DNA from: Burkholderiales bacterium
Lineage (GTDB): Bacteria > Pseudomonadota > Gammaproteobacteria > Burkholderiales > Burkholderiaceae_E
Length of the DNA: 64,000 bases
Assembly (NCBI GenBank): GCA_020248665.1
Contig: JADCHE010000015.1
Coordinates: forward strand, 28,505-92,504
Direction of reading: 5' to 3'
Shown here in pieces: positions 23,282 through 32,128 of the stretch. The position numbers were made by a program, and so were the translations under genes. The notes below the pieces were generated by a model. It ran no database searches, was not told the DNA's origin, and worked only from the letters and a program-made list of their open reading frames with translations. How positions within the stretch are numbered: position 1 is the stretch's first letter; every line of letters starts with the position of its first letter.

Positions 23282-24607
23282 TCAGGGCTCGAAGACCGCG
23301 ATCGACTCGACGTGCGAAGTGTGCGGGAACATGTTGACGACGCCGGCGTCCCGGAGCCGCCAGCCGCCCTCGTTGACCAGCACCGAGGCATCCCGCGCGA
23401 GCGTCGCCGGATTGCAGGAGACATAGACGACGCGGCTCGGCCGAGCGGCGCCCGGCGCCGAGAGCGCCTGCGCGACCGCGAGCGCGCCCTCGCGCGGCGG
23501 ATCGAGCAGCACGCGGTCGAACGGCCCGAGTGCGCTCCATGCGTCCGGGGTCGGCTCGAACAGGTTCGCGACGCGGAACGTGGTGCGCGCGCCGAGCCCC
23601 GCGGCCCGGGCGTTGTCCTCGGCGCGACGGACCAGGGTCGCGCTGCCCTCGATGCCGACCACCTCGCGGGCGAGCGTCGCGAGCGGCAGCGAGAAGTTCC
23701 CGAGCCCGCAGAACAGGTCGGCGACGCGCTCGCCGTCGCGCACGCCGAGCAGGCGCACCGCGCGGCCCACCAGCGTGGCGTTGATGGCGTGGTTGACCTG
23801 GGTGAAGTCGGTCGGCCGGAACGGCATCGTGACGCCGAACTCCGGCAGCGTGTAGTGCAGCGCCGACGCGGCGCCGCCACCCGGGGTCCAGAACAACTCG
23901 ATCGAGTCAGGCCCCTTCGGCTGCAGCCAGAGCTCGACGCCGTGGCGTTCGCCGAACGCGCGCAGCAGCGTCCGGTCATCGTCGGACAGCGACTCGAGCA
24001 CGCGCAGCACCAGCGCGAGCACCGTCTCGCCCTGCGCCACCTCGACCTGCGGCATCCGGTCGCGGATCGACAGGCTGCCGACCAGCTCGCGCAGCGGCAG
24101 CAGCAGCGCCGCCACCGACGGCGGCAGCACGTGGCACTCGCGCATGTCGGCGACGTACGACGAGCCGCGCTCGTGGAAGCCGACCAACACCCCGCCCTTC
24201 TTCGGCACGTGCCGCACCGACAGCCGCGCGCGGTAGCGGTAGCCGTACGCGGGTCCGACGATCGGCGGCAGCATCGTCTCGGGCCGCACGCGGCCGACGT
24301 GCCACAGCGTGTCCTCGAGCGCGCGCTGCTTGATCGACACCTGCGCGCGCGGCTCGACGTGCTGCATCGAGCAGCCGCCGCAGGTGCCGAAGTGTGCGCA
24401 GCGCGGCGCGATCCGCAACGGGCTCGAGCGTTCGATCGACTCGACCTCGGCGACGTCGAAGCGCGGCTTGTGGCGCACGACGCGCGCGGTCACCACCTCG
24501 CCCGGCAGCGCGCCGCGCACGAAGGTCACCTTGCCCTCGCTGCGGGCCACGCCGTTCGCGTCGAGGTCCAGCGAGTCGATCCGGTACCGCTCGCTCACCG
24601 CGCGCAA
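23282..24607 (-). CDS. rlmD: 23S rRNA (uracil1939-C5)-methyltransferase RlmD
   Basis: SAM-dependent methyltransferase with an iron-sulfur cluster. The 441 residues include an N-terminal TRAM domain (about 1-55), the cluster motif [10 protein letters not shown] (Cys70, Cys76, Cys79) with a further Cys near 158 (MRECHVL), the SAM site [23 protein letters not shown], and the catalytic Cys in [13 protein letters not shown]. Family length and motif order are complete. GTG/ATG alternatives near the start exist; ATG 24607 gives [15 protein letters not shown]. It lies 49 bases after the exonuclease gene. Confidence 0.95.
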   Translation of the reverse strand: MRAVSERYRIDSLDLDANGVARSEGKVTFVRGALPGEVVTARVVRHKPRFDVAEVESIERSSPLRIAPRCAHFGTCGGCSMQHVEPRAQVSIKQRALEDTLWHVGRVRPETMLPPIVGPAYGYRYRARLSVRHVPKKGGVLVGFHERGSSYVADMRECHVLPPSVAALLLPLRELVGSLSIRDRMPQVEVAQGETVLALVLRVLESLSDDDRTLLRAFGERHGVELWLQPKGPDSIELFWTPGGGAASALHYTLPEFGVTMPFRPTDFTQVNHAINATLVGRAVRLLGVRDGERVADLFCGLGNFSLPLATLAREVVGIEGSATLVRRAEDNARAAGLGARTTFRVANLFEPTPDAWSALGPFDRVLLDPPREGALAVAQALSAPGAARPSRVVYVSCNPATLARDASVLVNEGGWRLRDAGVVNMFPHTSHVESIAVFEP

Positions 24608-24656
24608 CTCCGTGCGACGCGCCGGGGTGTCCCGGGCCCCGGAGCGGCCCGGCCGC

Positions 24657-25433
24657 TCACGTCGGCCAGGCGGCGAGGAACTCGCGCCAGTGATCGCCCT
24701 CGAGCGCGCCCAGCGCCTGCCGCGTCAGCACGATCTCTGCCTCGTACTCGTCGGGCGTCATCGCGCCACGCATCAGCTGGAAGCGGCAGTAGAGGAGCCA
24801 GGTGTTCGCGACATCGGTCTCGCAGTAGTCGCGGATCTCGTCCTGCAGCCCCGAGCGCCAGGCGTCCCAGACCTGCGAACCGTCCATGCCGAGCTTGCCG
24901 GGGAAGCCACACAGCTTCGCCAGCTGGTCGAGCGGCGCGGCCGCGCGACCGTGGTAGAGCGAGAGCAGGTCCATCAGGTCGGTGTGCCGCGCGTGGTAAC
25001 GGGAGATGTAGCTGTTCCACTTGAAGTCGCGATCGTCCTCGCCCTGGTCCCAGTAGCGATGCGCCTGGACCTTGTGGATCATCCCGCGGTAGTGCAGCAC
25101 CTGCAGGTCGAAGCCGCTGCCGTTCCAGGACACCAGGTTCGGCGTGTACTTGTCGAGCGTCCTGAAGAAGCCCTGGACCAGCTTGCCCTCGTCGCCCGGC
25201 GCGCCCGCGAGCGAGCGCACCCGCAGGCCGTCGGCGTCGCGGAACAGCATCGAGATCACGATGACCTTGTGCAGGTGCAGCGGCAGGAAGTCCGACGTGC
25301 CCGAGGTCTGCTCGCGGCGCCGCGCGAGCGCCGCCTCGACGACCGCCTCGTCGTCGCCCTCCAGGTCCCACGCGGCGCGCAAGCCCGTGGCGTCGGGCAC
25401 GGTCTCGATGTCGAAGACCAGGATCGGGACCAT
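24657..25433 (-). CDS. 3'-5' exonuclease, predicted polysaccharide-polymerase-like DnaQ/RNase T fold protein
   Basis: A 258-residue cytoplasmic nuclease. It starts [12 protein letters not shown] (ExoI motif DxE), continues with [15 protein letters not shown] (ExoII, about 102-116) and [11 protein letters not shown], and ends with an ExoIII motif [14 protein letters not shown]. This matches the family annotated as 3'-5' exonuclease (PolB-associated exonuclease group, PF10108). Substrate is unknown. It sits 11 bases after nlpD, where rpoS is commonly found in relatives. Confidence 0.88.
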   Translation of the reverse strand: MVPILVFDIETVPDATGLRAAWDLEGDDEAVVEAALARRREQTSGTSDFLPLHLHKVIVISMLFRDADGLRVRSLAGAPGDEGKLVQGFFRTLDKYTPNLVSWNGSGFDLQVLHYRGMIHKVQAHRYWDQGEDDRDFKWNSYISRYHARHTDLMDLLSLYHGRAAAPLDQLAKLCGFPGKLGMDGSQVWDAWRSGLQDEIRDYCETDVANTWLLYCRFQLMRGAMTPDEYEAEIVLTRQALGALEGDHWREFLAAWPT

Positions 25434-25444
25434 CCGGCGCGCGC

Positions 25445-26413
25445 TCAGCGCTTCGGCAGGAAACGCGACGGGTCGACCGGCTTGCCCTGCTGCCGGATCT
25501 CGAAGTGCAGGCGCGGCGAGGTGGTGCCGGAGTCGCCGAGTTCGGCGATCTTCTGGCCGCGCTTGACCGGCTGGCCTTCCTTCACCGCGAGCGTGCGGTT
25601 GTGGGCGTAGACCGAGAGCAGGTCGTTGGTGTGCTTGACGATCACCAGGTTGCCGTACCCGCGCGGGCCGTTGCCGCTGAAGATCACGCGGCCGTCGGCG
25701 GCGGCGAGCACCGGATCGCCGACCTTGCCGCCGAGCACGACGCCCTTGTTGCCCGACTCGGCGAAGGTCTGGATGACCTTGCCGGTCGCGGGCCAGGCCC
25801 AATCGCCTTCGGCGACGTCGCCGGTCTTCGCGTCGGGCGCGTCGGTCGCTTTCGGATCGGCGGGCTTCGCCTCGGGCGGTCGCGCGGTCGGCGGCGGCAC
25901 GGCGGCCGACGGTGCGGCCGTCGAAGGCGCCGACTCGGCGGCGCGCAGGTCGGCCAGCGCGGAGTCGCTCCACGGCACCTTCGTGCCGCGCGGCCCGGTC
26001 TTCGCGTTCGGCGGCAGCGTCGGCGCGACGGGCGCGGACGTCGCGGGCGTCGCGGGCGTCGCGGGCGTCGCGGGCGGCGTCGCGCCCGGCGCGGTCGCCG
26101 GCGGTGCGCCGCGCGGATCGAGGGGCCGCGTCTCCAGCCCGCGCGACTCGATCGCGCCGCTGCGGATCGGCGCGGTCTGCACGCTCGCCTCGGGCGTCGG
26201 CGTCGGCGTGGCAGGCGCCTGCGGAGCCGTCGCGGCGGGCGGCGTGGTCGCGGCGGGCGGCGTGGCCGGCCGCTGCGCGCCCGGCTGCGTACGGGGCAGG
26301 ATCGGCGCCGGTGTCGGGCTCGCGCACGCGGCGACGAGCAGCGTGACGGCTGCCGCGACCGGGACGCGGACGCGGAGGCGGACGAGCGAGCGGAGCGGAA
26401 GGTCGGAACGCAT
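25445..26413 (-). CDS. nlpD: NlpD-like lipoprotein, M23/LytM domain without LysM
   Basis: Activator of cell-wall amidases (E. coli NlpD activates AmiC). The 322-residue precursor has a lipobox LLVAACAS (Cys about residue 30), a long Pro/Ala/Thr-rich linker (about 31-185), and a C-terminal LytM domain. In that domain the first metal motif is degenerate (NKGVVLGGKVG instead of HxGxD), followed by RGYGNLVIVKHTNDLLSVYAHN, GQKIAELGDSG and LHFEIRQQGKPVDP, the NlpD hallmarks. I see no LysM repeat, which classical NlpD carries, so peptidoglycan targeting may differ. It lies after pcm, 19 bases downstream. Confidence 0.88.
   Translation of the reverse strand: MRSDLPLRSLVRLRVRVPVAAAVTLLVAACASPTPAPILPRTQPGAQRPATPPAATTPPAATAPQAPATPTPTPEASVQTAPIRSGAIESRGLETRPLDPRGAPPATAPGATPPATPATPATPATSAPVAPTLPPNAKTGPRGTKVPWSDSALADLRAAESAPSTAAPSAAVPPPTARPPEAKPADPKATDAPDAKTGDVAEGDWAWPATGKVIQTFAESGNKGVVLGGKVGDPVLAAADGRVIFSGNGPRGYGNLVIVKHTNDLLSVYAHNRTLAVKEGQPVKRGQKIAELGDSGTTSPRLHFEIRQQGKPVDPSRFLPKR
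26040..26075. repeat. Tandem repeat, 9 bp x 4, inside nlpD
   Basis: Four exact copies of GTCGCGGGC, encoding an Ala-Thr-Pro run in the NlpD linker. Multiples of three mean copy changes would only alter linker length. Confidence 0.9.
26229..26264. repeat. Tandem repeat, 18 bp x 2, inside nlpD
   Basis: Two exact copies of GTCGCGGCGGGCGGCGTG in the Pro/Ala/Thr-rich linker of nlpD, near its N-terminal end. In frame, so likely a linker-length variant site. Confidence 0.85.
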
Positions 26414-26432
26414 GTCGGGAACGCCGCGCCGC

Positions 26433-27125
26433 TCAGCGGGTGCCGCGGCGAAGCGGGACGAATCGTACCGCGTCGAGCACGGTCAGGGTCCACTCGTCAC
26501 GGCCAGGACGCTCGACGCGGTGCAGCGACTGCGCGCCGTCACCGGCCTGCACCGGCGCAACCAGCGTGGCACCGATCTTCATCTGCATCAGCAGCGGGTC
26601 GGGGATCCCCTCACCCGCCGCGGCGACGACGATCGCGTCGTAGGGCGCCGCCGCCTCGACGCCCTGCCGGCCGTCGCCGAACACCAGGCGCAGGTTCGGC
26701 AGCCGCATCGGCCGGATGTTCGTGCGCGCCGCCTCGTGCAGCCAGCGCAACCGCTCGATCGAGATCACCTCGCCGAACACCTGCGCGAGCACCGCCGCCT
26801 GGTAGCCGCAGCCGGTACCGACCTCGAGCACCTTCGCCGCGCGCAGCGTCGCGGCGTCGCGCTCCGCGGCGGCCAGCTCGATCATCCGCGCGACCGTACT
26901 CGGCTTGGAGATCGTCTGGCCCTCGCCGATCGGCAGCGAGACGTCCTCGTAGGCCCGGCTCGCGAGCCCCTGCTCGACGAACACGTGGCGCGGCACGGCG
27001 GCCATCGCGGCGAGCACCGCCTCGTGCCGGATGCCCTGCGCCCGCAGCGCCTCGACCATCCGCTCGCGCGCGCGCTCCGAGGTGAGCCCGCCGGCGCCCG
27101 GCGCGCGGACTAGTCGGTCAGCCAT
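26433..27125 (-). CDS. pcm: Protein-L-isoaspartate O-methyltransferase
   Basis: Repairs isoaspartyl residues in aged proteins using SAM. The 230 residues show [36 protein letters not shown], the SAM motif [17 protein letters not shown] (about 117-133), and [18 protein letters not shown], all typical. An N-terminal extension of about 20 residues precedes the core. It overlaps the surE 3' end by 16 bases, matching the surE-pcm-nlpD stress-survival operon of proteobacteria. Confidence 0.94.
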   Translation of the reverse strand: MADRLVRAPGAGGLTSERARERMVEALRAQGIRHEAVLAAMAAVPRHVFVEQGLASRAYEDVSLPIGEGQTISKPSTVARMIELAAAERDAATLRAAKVLEVGTGCGYQAAVLAQVFGEVISIERLRWLHEAARTNIRPMRLPNLRLVFGDGRQGVEAAAPYDAIVVAAAGEGIPDPLLMQMKIGATLVAPVQAGDGAQSLHRVERPGRDEWTLTVLDAVRFVPLRRGTR

Positions 27126-27859
27126 CGGTGGGTCGCGTCGGACAGCGCGCTCGCGGTCAGGTCGATGTGCAGCGGCGTGACCGAAACATGCCCCGAGGCG
27201 ACCGCGTGGAAGTCGGTGCCCGGGCCCGCATCCTTCGCGTTGCCGGCCGGCCCGATCCAGTAGACCGTCTCGCCGCGCGGGTTCTTCGCGCGGATCACCT
27301 CCTCGGCGTGGTGGCGCTTGCCGAGGCGCGTTGCGACGATACCGCCGATCTGGTCGTAGGGACGGTTGGGGATGTTGACGTTGAGCAGAACCGGACCGGG
27401 CGACGGATAAGGCCGCTCGACGAAGCGTCGCACCACGTCGCGTGCGACACGCGCCGCACTGTCGAGGTGGTCGTGGCCCTTGGTCGCGAGCGAGAACGCG
27501 ATCGCCGGGATACCGAGCAGGAAGCCTTCCATCGCTGCGGCGACCGTGCCCGAGTAGATCGTGTCGTCGCCCATGTTGGCGCCGTCGTTGATCCCCGAGA
27601 CCACCAGGTCGGGACGGTGGTCGAGCAGCCCGGTGACCGCGACGTGGACGCAGTCGGTCGGCGTACCGTTGAGGTACAGGTAGCCGGTCGACGCGATGCG
27701 CACCGACAGCGGACGGTCGAGGGTCAGCGAGTTCGAGGCGCCGGAGCGATCACGCTCGGGCGCGACGACGACGATCTCGGCGAGGTCGCGCAAGCCCTCG
27801 GCGAGGGCGGCGAGGCCGGGCGCGAAGTAGCCGTCGTCGTTGCTGATCAGGATGCGCAT
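27110..27859 (-). CDS. surE: 5'/3'-nucleotidase SurE
   Basis: Metal-dependent phosphatase of nucleoside monophosphates and polyphosphate linked to stationary-phase survival. The 249 residues begin [16 protein letters not shown] (metal-binding DD at 8-9), then [41 protein letters not shown], and LNVNIPN, all SurE signatures. ATG 27859 is the conserved start. First gene of surE-pcm-nlpD. Confidence 0.96.
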   Translation of the reverse strand: MRILISNDDGYFAPGLAALAEGLRDLAEIVVVAPERDRSGASNSLTLDRPLSVRIASTGYLYLNGTPTDCVHVAVTGLLDHRPDLVVSGINDGANMGDDTIYSGTVAAAMEGFLLGIPAIAFSLATKGHDHLDSAARVARDVVRRFVERPYPSPGPVLLNVNIPNRPYDQIGGIVATRLGKRHHAEEVIRAKNPRGETVYWIGPAGNAKDAGPGTDFHAVASGHVSVTPLHIDLTASALSDATHRWLTD

Positions 27860-27940
27860 GCGACCGATTCTACCAACCGGGCGGCCGTCGCGCCCCACGA
27901 CCGCTGGGGCCGGCAAGCAGGCCAGCCCGACCTGAGCCCG

Positions 27941-27961
27941 GCGGCCGGCGGTGCCGGCCGC
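27941..27961 (-). terminator. Hairpin after the CBS-domain gene
   Basis: A perfect 9-bp stem (GCGGCCGGC with GCCGGCCGC) and 3-base loop, 10 bases beyond the stop of the CBS gene on the minus strand. There is no clear T-run, so it may be a weak terminator. Confidence 0.5.
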
Positions 27962-27971
27962 AACCCCAGGC

Positions 27972-28436
27972 TCAGCCCTCGGCCGGCCAGTCGCGGATGT
28001 AAGCCTTCAGCATCCGGTTCTCGAAGCTCTGCTCCTCGAGCACCGCCTTGGCAACATCGTGGAACGAGATCACGCCGAGCAGCACCTCGCCGTCCATCAC
28101 CGGCAGGTAGCGCTGGTGGTTCTCGAGCATCAGCCGGCGCAGGTCGTTGACGTCCATCGCGGGCGCGGCAATCGTCGGCGACGGGTTCATCACGTCGCGC
28201 ACGATCAGCTCGGCGACCGGCGGCGTCGGGCCGGTCCGGTGCTCCTTCTGGCGCTTCGCGAGCACGCGGATCACTTCGCGGAACGTCAGCATGCCGGCAA
28301 GCCGGCCGCGGTCCATCACCACCAGGGAGCCGATGTCGTGATCGGCCATCACGATCACCGCGTCGGACAGCGTCGAGTCCGGTCCGACGGTGAACAGGGT
28401 GGTGCCCTTGACCTTCAGGATCTCGCTGACTTCCAT
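27972..28436 (-). CDS. CBS-domain pair protein
   Basis: A 154-residue cytoplasmic protein made of two CBS motifs (about 8-65 and 83-138; e.g. [34 protein letters not shown] and [42 protein letters not shown] segments). Such stand-alone proteins usually bind adenine nucleotides and act as energy or signal sensors; the partner is not evident. ATG 28436 gives the family start [11 protein letters not shown]. It is a single gene between surE and the response regulator. Confidence 0.88.
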   Translation of the reverse strand: MEVSEILKVKGTTLFTVGPDSTLSDAVIVMADHDIGSLVVMDRGRLAGMLTFREVIRVLAKRQKEHRTGPTPPVAELIVRDVMNPSPTIAAPAMDVNDLRRLMLENHQRYLPVMDGEVLLGVISFHDVAKAVLEEQSFENRMLKAYIRDWPAEG

Positions 28437-28523
28437 GGCACGTCCCCCCGGCGCGGTCCGGCCGATGCTAGCGACTGGATCCAGGGCTGGCAAGCCGGCA
28501 CGCCGCAGCCGGCCCCGTCGACT

Positions 28524-29375
28524 TCAGGACGCCGACGCGCCGAGCCGCAGCTGCGGCGGCAGGGTGTCCGGCGCGCGGCCACGGCCGAGCTGGCGGGCAA
28601 CGGTGCGGCGCAGGTCGGCGAAGTCCACCGGCTTGGCGAGGTACGCACTGCAGCCCGCGGCCGCGCCACGGATCACGTCGAACGGGGAGCGCCGCGCGCT
28701 CAGCACGACGATCGGCAGCTCACGCCAGCGCGGCTCGCGACGGATCGTGCGCGCAAGGCGCAGCCCGTCGCCGTCGGGCAGCACGACGTCGAGCATCGCG
28801 AGATCGACCGGCCGCGCGGCGAGCCGCTCGAGCGCCTCGCCCGCGGTCGACGCCGCGTCGACCTCGATCCCGAGCCGGTCGAACGCGCCAGCGAGCTGCG
28901 TGCGCACTGTCGCGCTGTCGTCGACGATGAGCACGCGCGGACGCGCCGGCAGCGACATCAGCCCCGCGGCCGTTGGCGGCAGCATCGTGTCCGACGCGGG
29001 CGGCGGCTCGCGCCGGATCCGCCGCGGCCCGCCTGCGAGCCCCTCGAGCTCGACGACGCGGTTCAGGATCGGCAACAGCTGTCGCACCAGCTGCGCGAAC
29101 TCCACCGCGTGCCGGGTGCCGGCCGACTCGCCGGGGCCGACGACCGCGATGCCCGCCATCGGCGGCTCGCTCGCTCGCGCACGGGCGAGCGCGTCGCGCC
29201 CCGACGCCTCGCCCACCCCCGCGATCAGGATGTCCGCCCGCGCCGCATCCGCCGGCGCGGCGAGCCGGAACAGGTAGCGGTTGTGCTGGATGTGCCGGAA
29301 GACGATCTCGATCAGCCTCAGGTGCTGGGCATCGAGGCCGACGACGGCGACGGCGAACGAGGGCTTGTCGGACAT
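28524..29375 (-). CDS. Response regulator with C-terminal receiver domain
   Basis: A 283-residue protein. Residues about 1-120 form an unrecognised, receiver-like region (FAVAVVGLDAQHLRLIEIVF) without the acidic pocket; then a linker; then a full receiver domain at about 146-265 (RVLIVDDSATVR, phosphoacceptor Asp196 in AMLDVVLPDGDG, Lys in YLAKPVD). There is no DNA-binding or enzymatic output domain, so signalling is probably by protein contact, or the N-terminal region is the output. No histidine kinase is nearby. It is divergent from the sulfhydrylase gene. Confidence 0.8.
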   Translation of the reverse strand: MSDKPSFAVAVVGLDAQHLRLIEIVFRHIQHNRYLFRLAAPADAARADILIAGVGEASGRDALARARASEPPMAGIAVVGPGESAGTRHAVEFAQLVRQLLPILNRVVELEGLAGGPRRIRREPPPASDTMLPPTAAGLMSLPARPRVLIVDDSATVRTQLAGAFDRLGIEVDAASTAGEALERLAARPVDLAMLDVVLPDGDGLRLARTIRREPRWRELPIVVLSARRSPFDVIRGAAAGCSAYLAKPVDFADLRRTVARQLGRGRAPDTLPPQLRLGASAS

Positions 29376-29624
29376 GGGAGAAGGGCCGCGCGTCACGCGC
29401 AGCATCGATCGTAGCCCCGCCCACGACCCTGCACGACAGGGCCGTGGGCTGCACACCACGCCCGGGCGGCGAGGCCCGATGGGCGGGGCGTGCCTCGCCG
29501 CCGGCGGCCGCGGCGGGCCGCCCCGGCCCGCGCCGGGACGCGTGATAGCATCCGGCGGCTCCGCCGGCGCGCCCGTGCGCGCCGCGCCCGACCCGCCGCC
29601 CAGCCGCCCCACCGGCCGTCCGCC

Positions 29625-30920
29625 ATGACCCGACGCGATCCTCTCGCCCTCTCCACGCTGGCGCTGCACGCCGGTGCCGCGCCCGACCCGGGCACCGGCG
29701 CCCGGGCCACGCCGATCCACCTGACCGCCGCCTACGTGTTCCCGGATTCCGAGCGGGCGGCGGCGCTGTTCAACATGGAGAGCTCGGGGCACGTCTACTC
29801 GCGGATCACGAACCCGACGGTCGCGGTGCTGGAGGAGCGGATGGCGGCGCTCGAGCAGGGCGTGGGTGCGATCGGCACCGCGAGCGGCCAGGCGGCGCTG
29901 CACCTCGCGGTCGCGACGCTGTGCGGCGCGGGCTCGCACGTCGTCGCGTCGCGCGCGCTCTACGGCGGCTCGCACAACCTGCTGCACTACACGCTGTCGC
30001 GCTTCGGCATCGAGACCACGTTCGTCGACCCGCGCGACCTCGACGCGTGGCGCGGCGCCCTGCGTCCGAACACCCGGCTGCTGTTCGGCGAGACGCTCGG
30101 CAACCCGGGGCTCGACGTGCTCGACATCGGCAAGGTGTCCGACATCGCCCATGCGCACGGCGTGCCGCTGCTGGTGGACTCCACCTTCACCACGCCTTGG
30201 CTCATCCGCCCGTTCGAGCACGGCGCGGACCTCGTCTACCACTCGGCGACCAAGTTCCTGTGCGGCCACGGCACGGTGATCGGCGGCGTGCTGGTGGACT
30301 CGGGCCGCTTCGACTGGGTGGCCTCGGGCAGGTTCCCCGAGCTCACCGAGCCCTACGAAGGCTTCCACGGCATGGTGTTCGCCGAGGAGTCCACGGTCGC
30401 GCCGTTCCTGCTGCGCGCGCGCCGCGAGGGCCTGCGCGACTTCGGCGCCTGCCTGTCGCCGATGAACGCGTTCCAGATCCTCCAGGGCATCGAGACGCTC
30501 GGCCTGCGGATGGACCGTCACGTCGCGAACGCTCGGCGCATCGTCGAGTTCCTCGCCTCGCACCCGCAGGTCGCGCGGATCGCCTGGCCCGAGCTCGAGT
30601 CGCACCCGGACCACGCGCTCGCGAAGCGGCTGCTGCCGCGCGGCTGCGGCGCGGTGTTCAGCGTCGACCTCAAGGGCGACCGCGCGGCCGGTCGACGCTT
30701 CGTCGAGAGCCTCTCGATCTTCTCGCACCTCGCCAACGTCGGCGACGCGAAGTCGCTGGTGATCCACCCGGCGTCGACGACGCACTTCCGGATGGATGCG
30801 GCCGCGCTCGCCGCGGCCGGCATCGGCGAGGCGACGCTTCGCCTGTCGATCGGCCTCGAGGACGCCGACGACCTGATCGACGACCTGAAGCGCGGCTTCC
30901 GGGCCGCGGCGAAGGGCTGA
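29625..30920 (+). CDS. metY: O-acetylhomoserine (thiol)-lyase / sulfhydrylase
   Basis: PLP enzyme of the Cys/Met metabolism family that makes homocysteine directly from acylated homoserine and sulfide. The 431-residue length is typical of MetY rather than the shorter MetZ or MetB. Motifs: YSRITNPTVAVLEERMAALE, ALYGGSHNLLHYTL, the PLP lysine Lys210 in YHSATKFLCGHG, and SIFSHLANVGDAKSL near the end. ATG 29625 is the family start; the reading frame stays open upstream but without homology. MetZ (O-succinylhomoserine) is the alternative. It lies 10 bases upstream of an alpha/beta hydrolase and probably shares its mRNA. Confidence 0.9.
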   Translation: MTRRDPLALSTLALHAGAAPDPGTGARATPIHLTAAYVFPDSERAAALFNMESSGHVYSRITNPTVAVLEERMAALEQGVGAIGTASGQAALHLAVATLCGAGSHVVASRALYGGSHNLLHYTLSRFGIETTFVDPRDLDAWRGALRPNTRLLFGETLGNPGLDVLDIGKVSDIAHAHGVPLLVDSTFTTPWLIRPFEHGADLVYHSATKFLCGHGTVIGGVLVDSGRFDWVASGRFPELTEPYEGFHGMVFAEESTVAPFLLRARREGLRDFGACLSPMNAFQILQGIETLGLRMDRHVANARRIVEFLASHPQVARIAWPELESHPDHALAKRLLPRGCGAVFSVDLKGDRAAGRRFVESLSIFSHLANVGDAKSLVIHPASTTHFRMDAAALAAAGIGEATLRLSIGLEDADDLIDDLKRGFRAAAKG

Positions 30921-30930
30921 GGAGGCACGC

Positions 30931-31755
30931 ATGGACTTCGACCTCGACGGCCGCCGCGCGTACGCGTACACCGGCGGGCGCCCCTTCGACCCCGCGAAGC
31001 CGGTGGTCGCGATGGTGCACGGCGCGCAGCACGACCACAGCGTGTGGATCCTGCAGTCGCGCTGGCTCGCGCACCACGGCTACTCGGTGCTCGCCTTGGA
31101 CCTGCCGGGCCACGGCCGCAGCGCGGGTCCGGTGCTCCCCGACGTCGAGTCGATGGCCGGCTGGGTGCTGCGGGCGTTCGCTGCACTCGGTGTCGCGCGC
31201 GCGGCGATCGTCGGCCACAGCATGGGCTCGCTGATCGCGCTCGAGGCCGCGGGCCAGGCGCCCGAGACGGTGTCGGGCGTCGCGCTCGTCGGCACGGCGT
31301 TCCCGATGAAGGTGTCGGACGTGCTGCTCGATGCCGCGCGCGACGACGAGCCCGCCGCCTTCGACATGATCAACCAGTGGTCCCACGCGAAGCTCGTGCA
31401 CCGTCCGGGCACACCGGGTCCGGGCTTCTCGGTCTTCGTGCAGAACCTGCGGCTGATGGAGCGCCAGCCGCCGGGCACGCTGCTCGTCGACTTCACCGCG
31501 TGCAACGCCTACGCGCGCGGTGCAGAGCGCGCGGCGGCGCTGCGCTGCCCCGCCCTCTTCGTGCTCGGCGAGCGCGACATGATGACGCCGCCGAAGGCCG
31601 CGGCCGGCCTGGTCGCGGCGATCCCGGACGCGCGCGTCGTGCGGGTGCCCGGCTGCGGGCACGCGATCCAGACCGAGGCGCCCGACGCACTGCGCGACGC
31701 GCTCGCGGCCTGGCTGCGCGAGGCCGTGCTCGATGCGTCGCGCGCGCCGGCCTAG
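30931..31755 (+). CDS. Alpha/beta-fold hydrolase
   Basis: A 274-residue cytoplasmic hydrolase of the esterase/lipase type. The oxyanion region is MVHGAQHDHSVW, the nucleophile elbow GHSMGS (Ser97), the acid is probably Asp in LGERDMMTPP (about 213) and the base His in PGCGHAIQTEAP (about 239), so the triad is complete. GAGG lies a few bases before ATG 30931. Co-transcription with metY suggests, but does not show, a role in sulfur amino acid or ester metabolism. Substrate unknown. Confidence 0.85.
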   Translation: MDFDLDGRRAYAYTGGRPFDPAKPVVAMVHGAQHDHSVWILQSRWLAHHGYSVLALDLPGHGRSAGPVLPDVESMAGWVLRAFAALGVARAAIVGHSMGSLIALEAAGQAPETVSGVALVGTAFPMKVSDVLLDAARDDEPAAFDMINQWSHAKLVHRPGTPGPGFSVFVQNLRLMERQPPGTLLVDFTACNAYARGAERAAALRCPALFVLGERDMMTPPKAAAGLVAAIPDARVVRVPGCGHAIQTEAPDALRDALAAWLREAVLDASRAPA

Positions 31756-31789
31756 GATCGGGCGCGAGGCCGCCGCCGCAGGAGACGCC

Positions 31790-32122
31790 ATGGACCCGTC
31801 CGCCGCCCCGCCGACCGGCGAACGACGCTTCGCGTCGTTCGCCGAGTTCTACCCGTACTACCTGTCCGAGCATGCGAACCGGACCTGCCGCCGGCTGCAC
31901 TTCGCCGGCTCGACCGTCGGCCTCGTGTGCCTGGCGGCCGCGATCGCGACCGCGCGTCCGGGCTGGCTGCTCGCCGGCCTCGTCGCGGGGTACGCGTTCG
32001 CGTGGGTCGGGCACGTCTTCTTCGAGCGCAACCGCCCGGCGACGTTCAGGTACCCGCTCTGGAGCTTCGCGGGCGACTGGGTCATGTACCGCGACATGCT
32101 CACCGGGCGCATCCGGCTCTGA
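31790..32122 (+). CDS. Mpo1-like / DUF962 membrane protein
   Basis: A 110-residue protein. It begins with FASFAEFYPYYLSEHANRTCRRLHFAGST, the conserved DUF962 motif with two His that in yeast Mpo1 bind Fe(II). Two hydrophobic helices follow, then AWVGHVFFERNRPATFRYPLWSFAGDW. Mpo1 oxidises 2-hydroxy fatty acids; the bacterial role is not established. GGAG lies 5 bases before the ATG. It converges on yihY. Confidence 0.9.
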   Translation: MDPSAAPPTGERRFASFAEFYPYYLSEHANRTCRRLHFAGSTVGLVCLAAAIATARPGWLLAGLVAGYAFAWVGHVFFERNRPATFRYPLWSFAGDWVMYRDMLTGRIRL

Positions 32123-32128
32123 CGCGGC

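Noticed and set aside
26040..26264. Short tandem repeats as a possible CRISPR array
   Set aside because: Units are 9 and 18 bases, adjoining without spacers, and lie in frame within nlpD.
29376..29624. SAM or other riboswitch before the O-acetylhomoserine sulfhydrylase
   Set aside because: The leader is GC-rich and I could not find the conserved core of any SAM riboswitch class.
28524..30971. 815-codon minus-strand frame covering the response regulator and the region opposite metY
   Set aside because: Only the first ~283 codons from 29375 are a gene; the upstream part is the antisense of metY.
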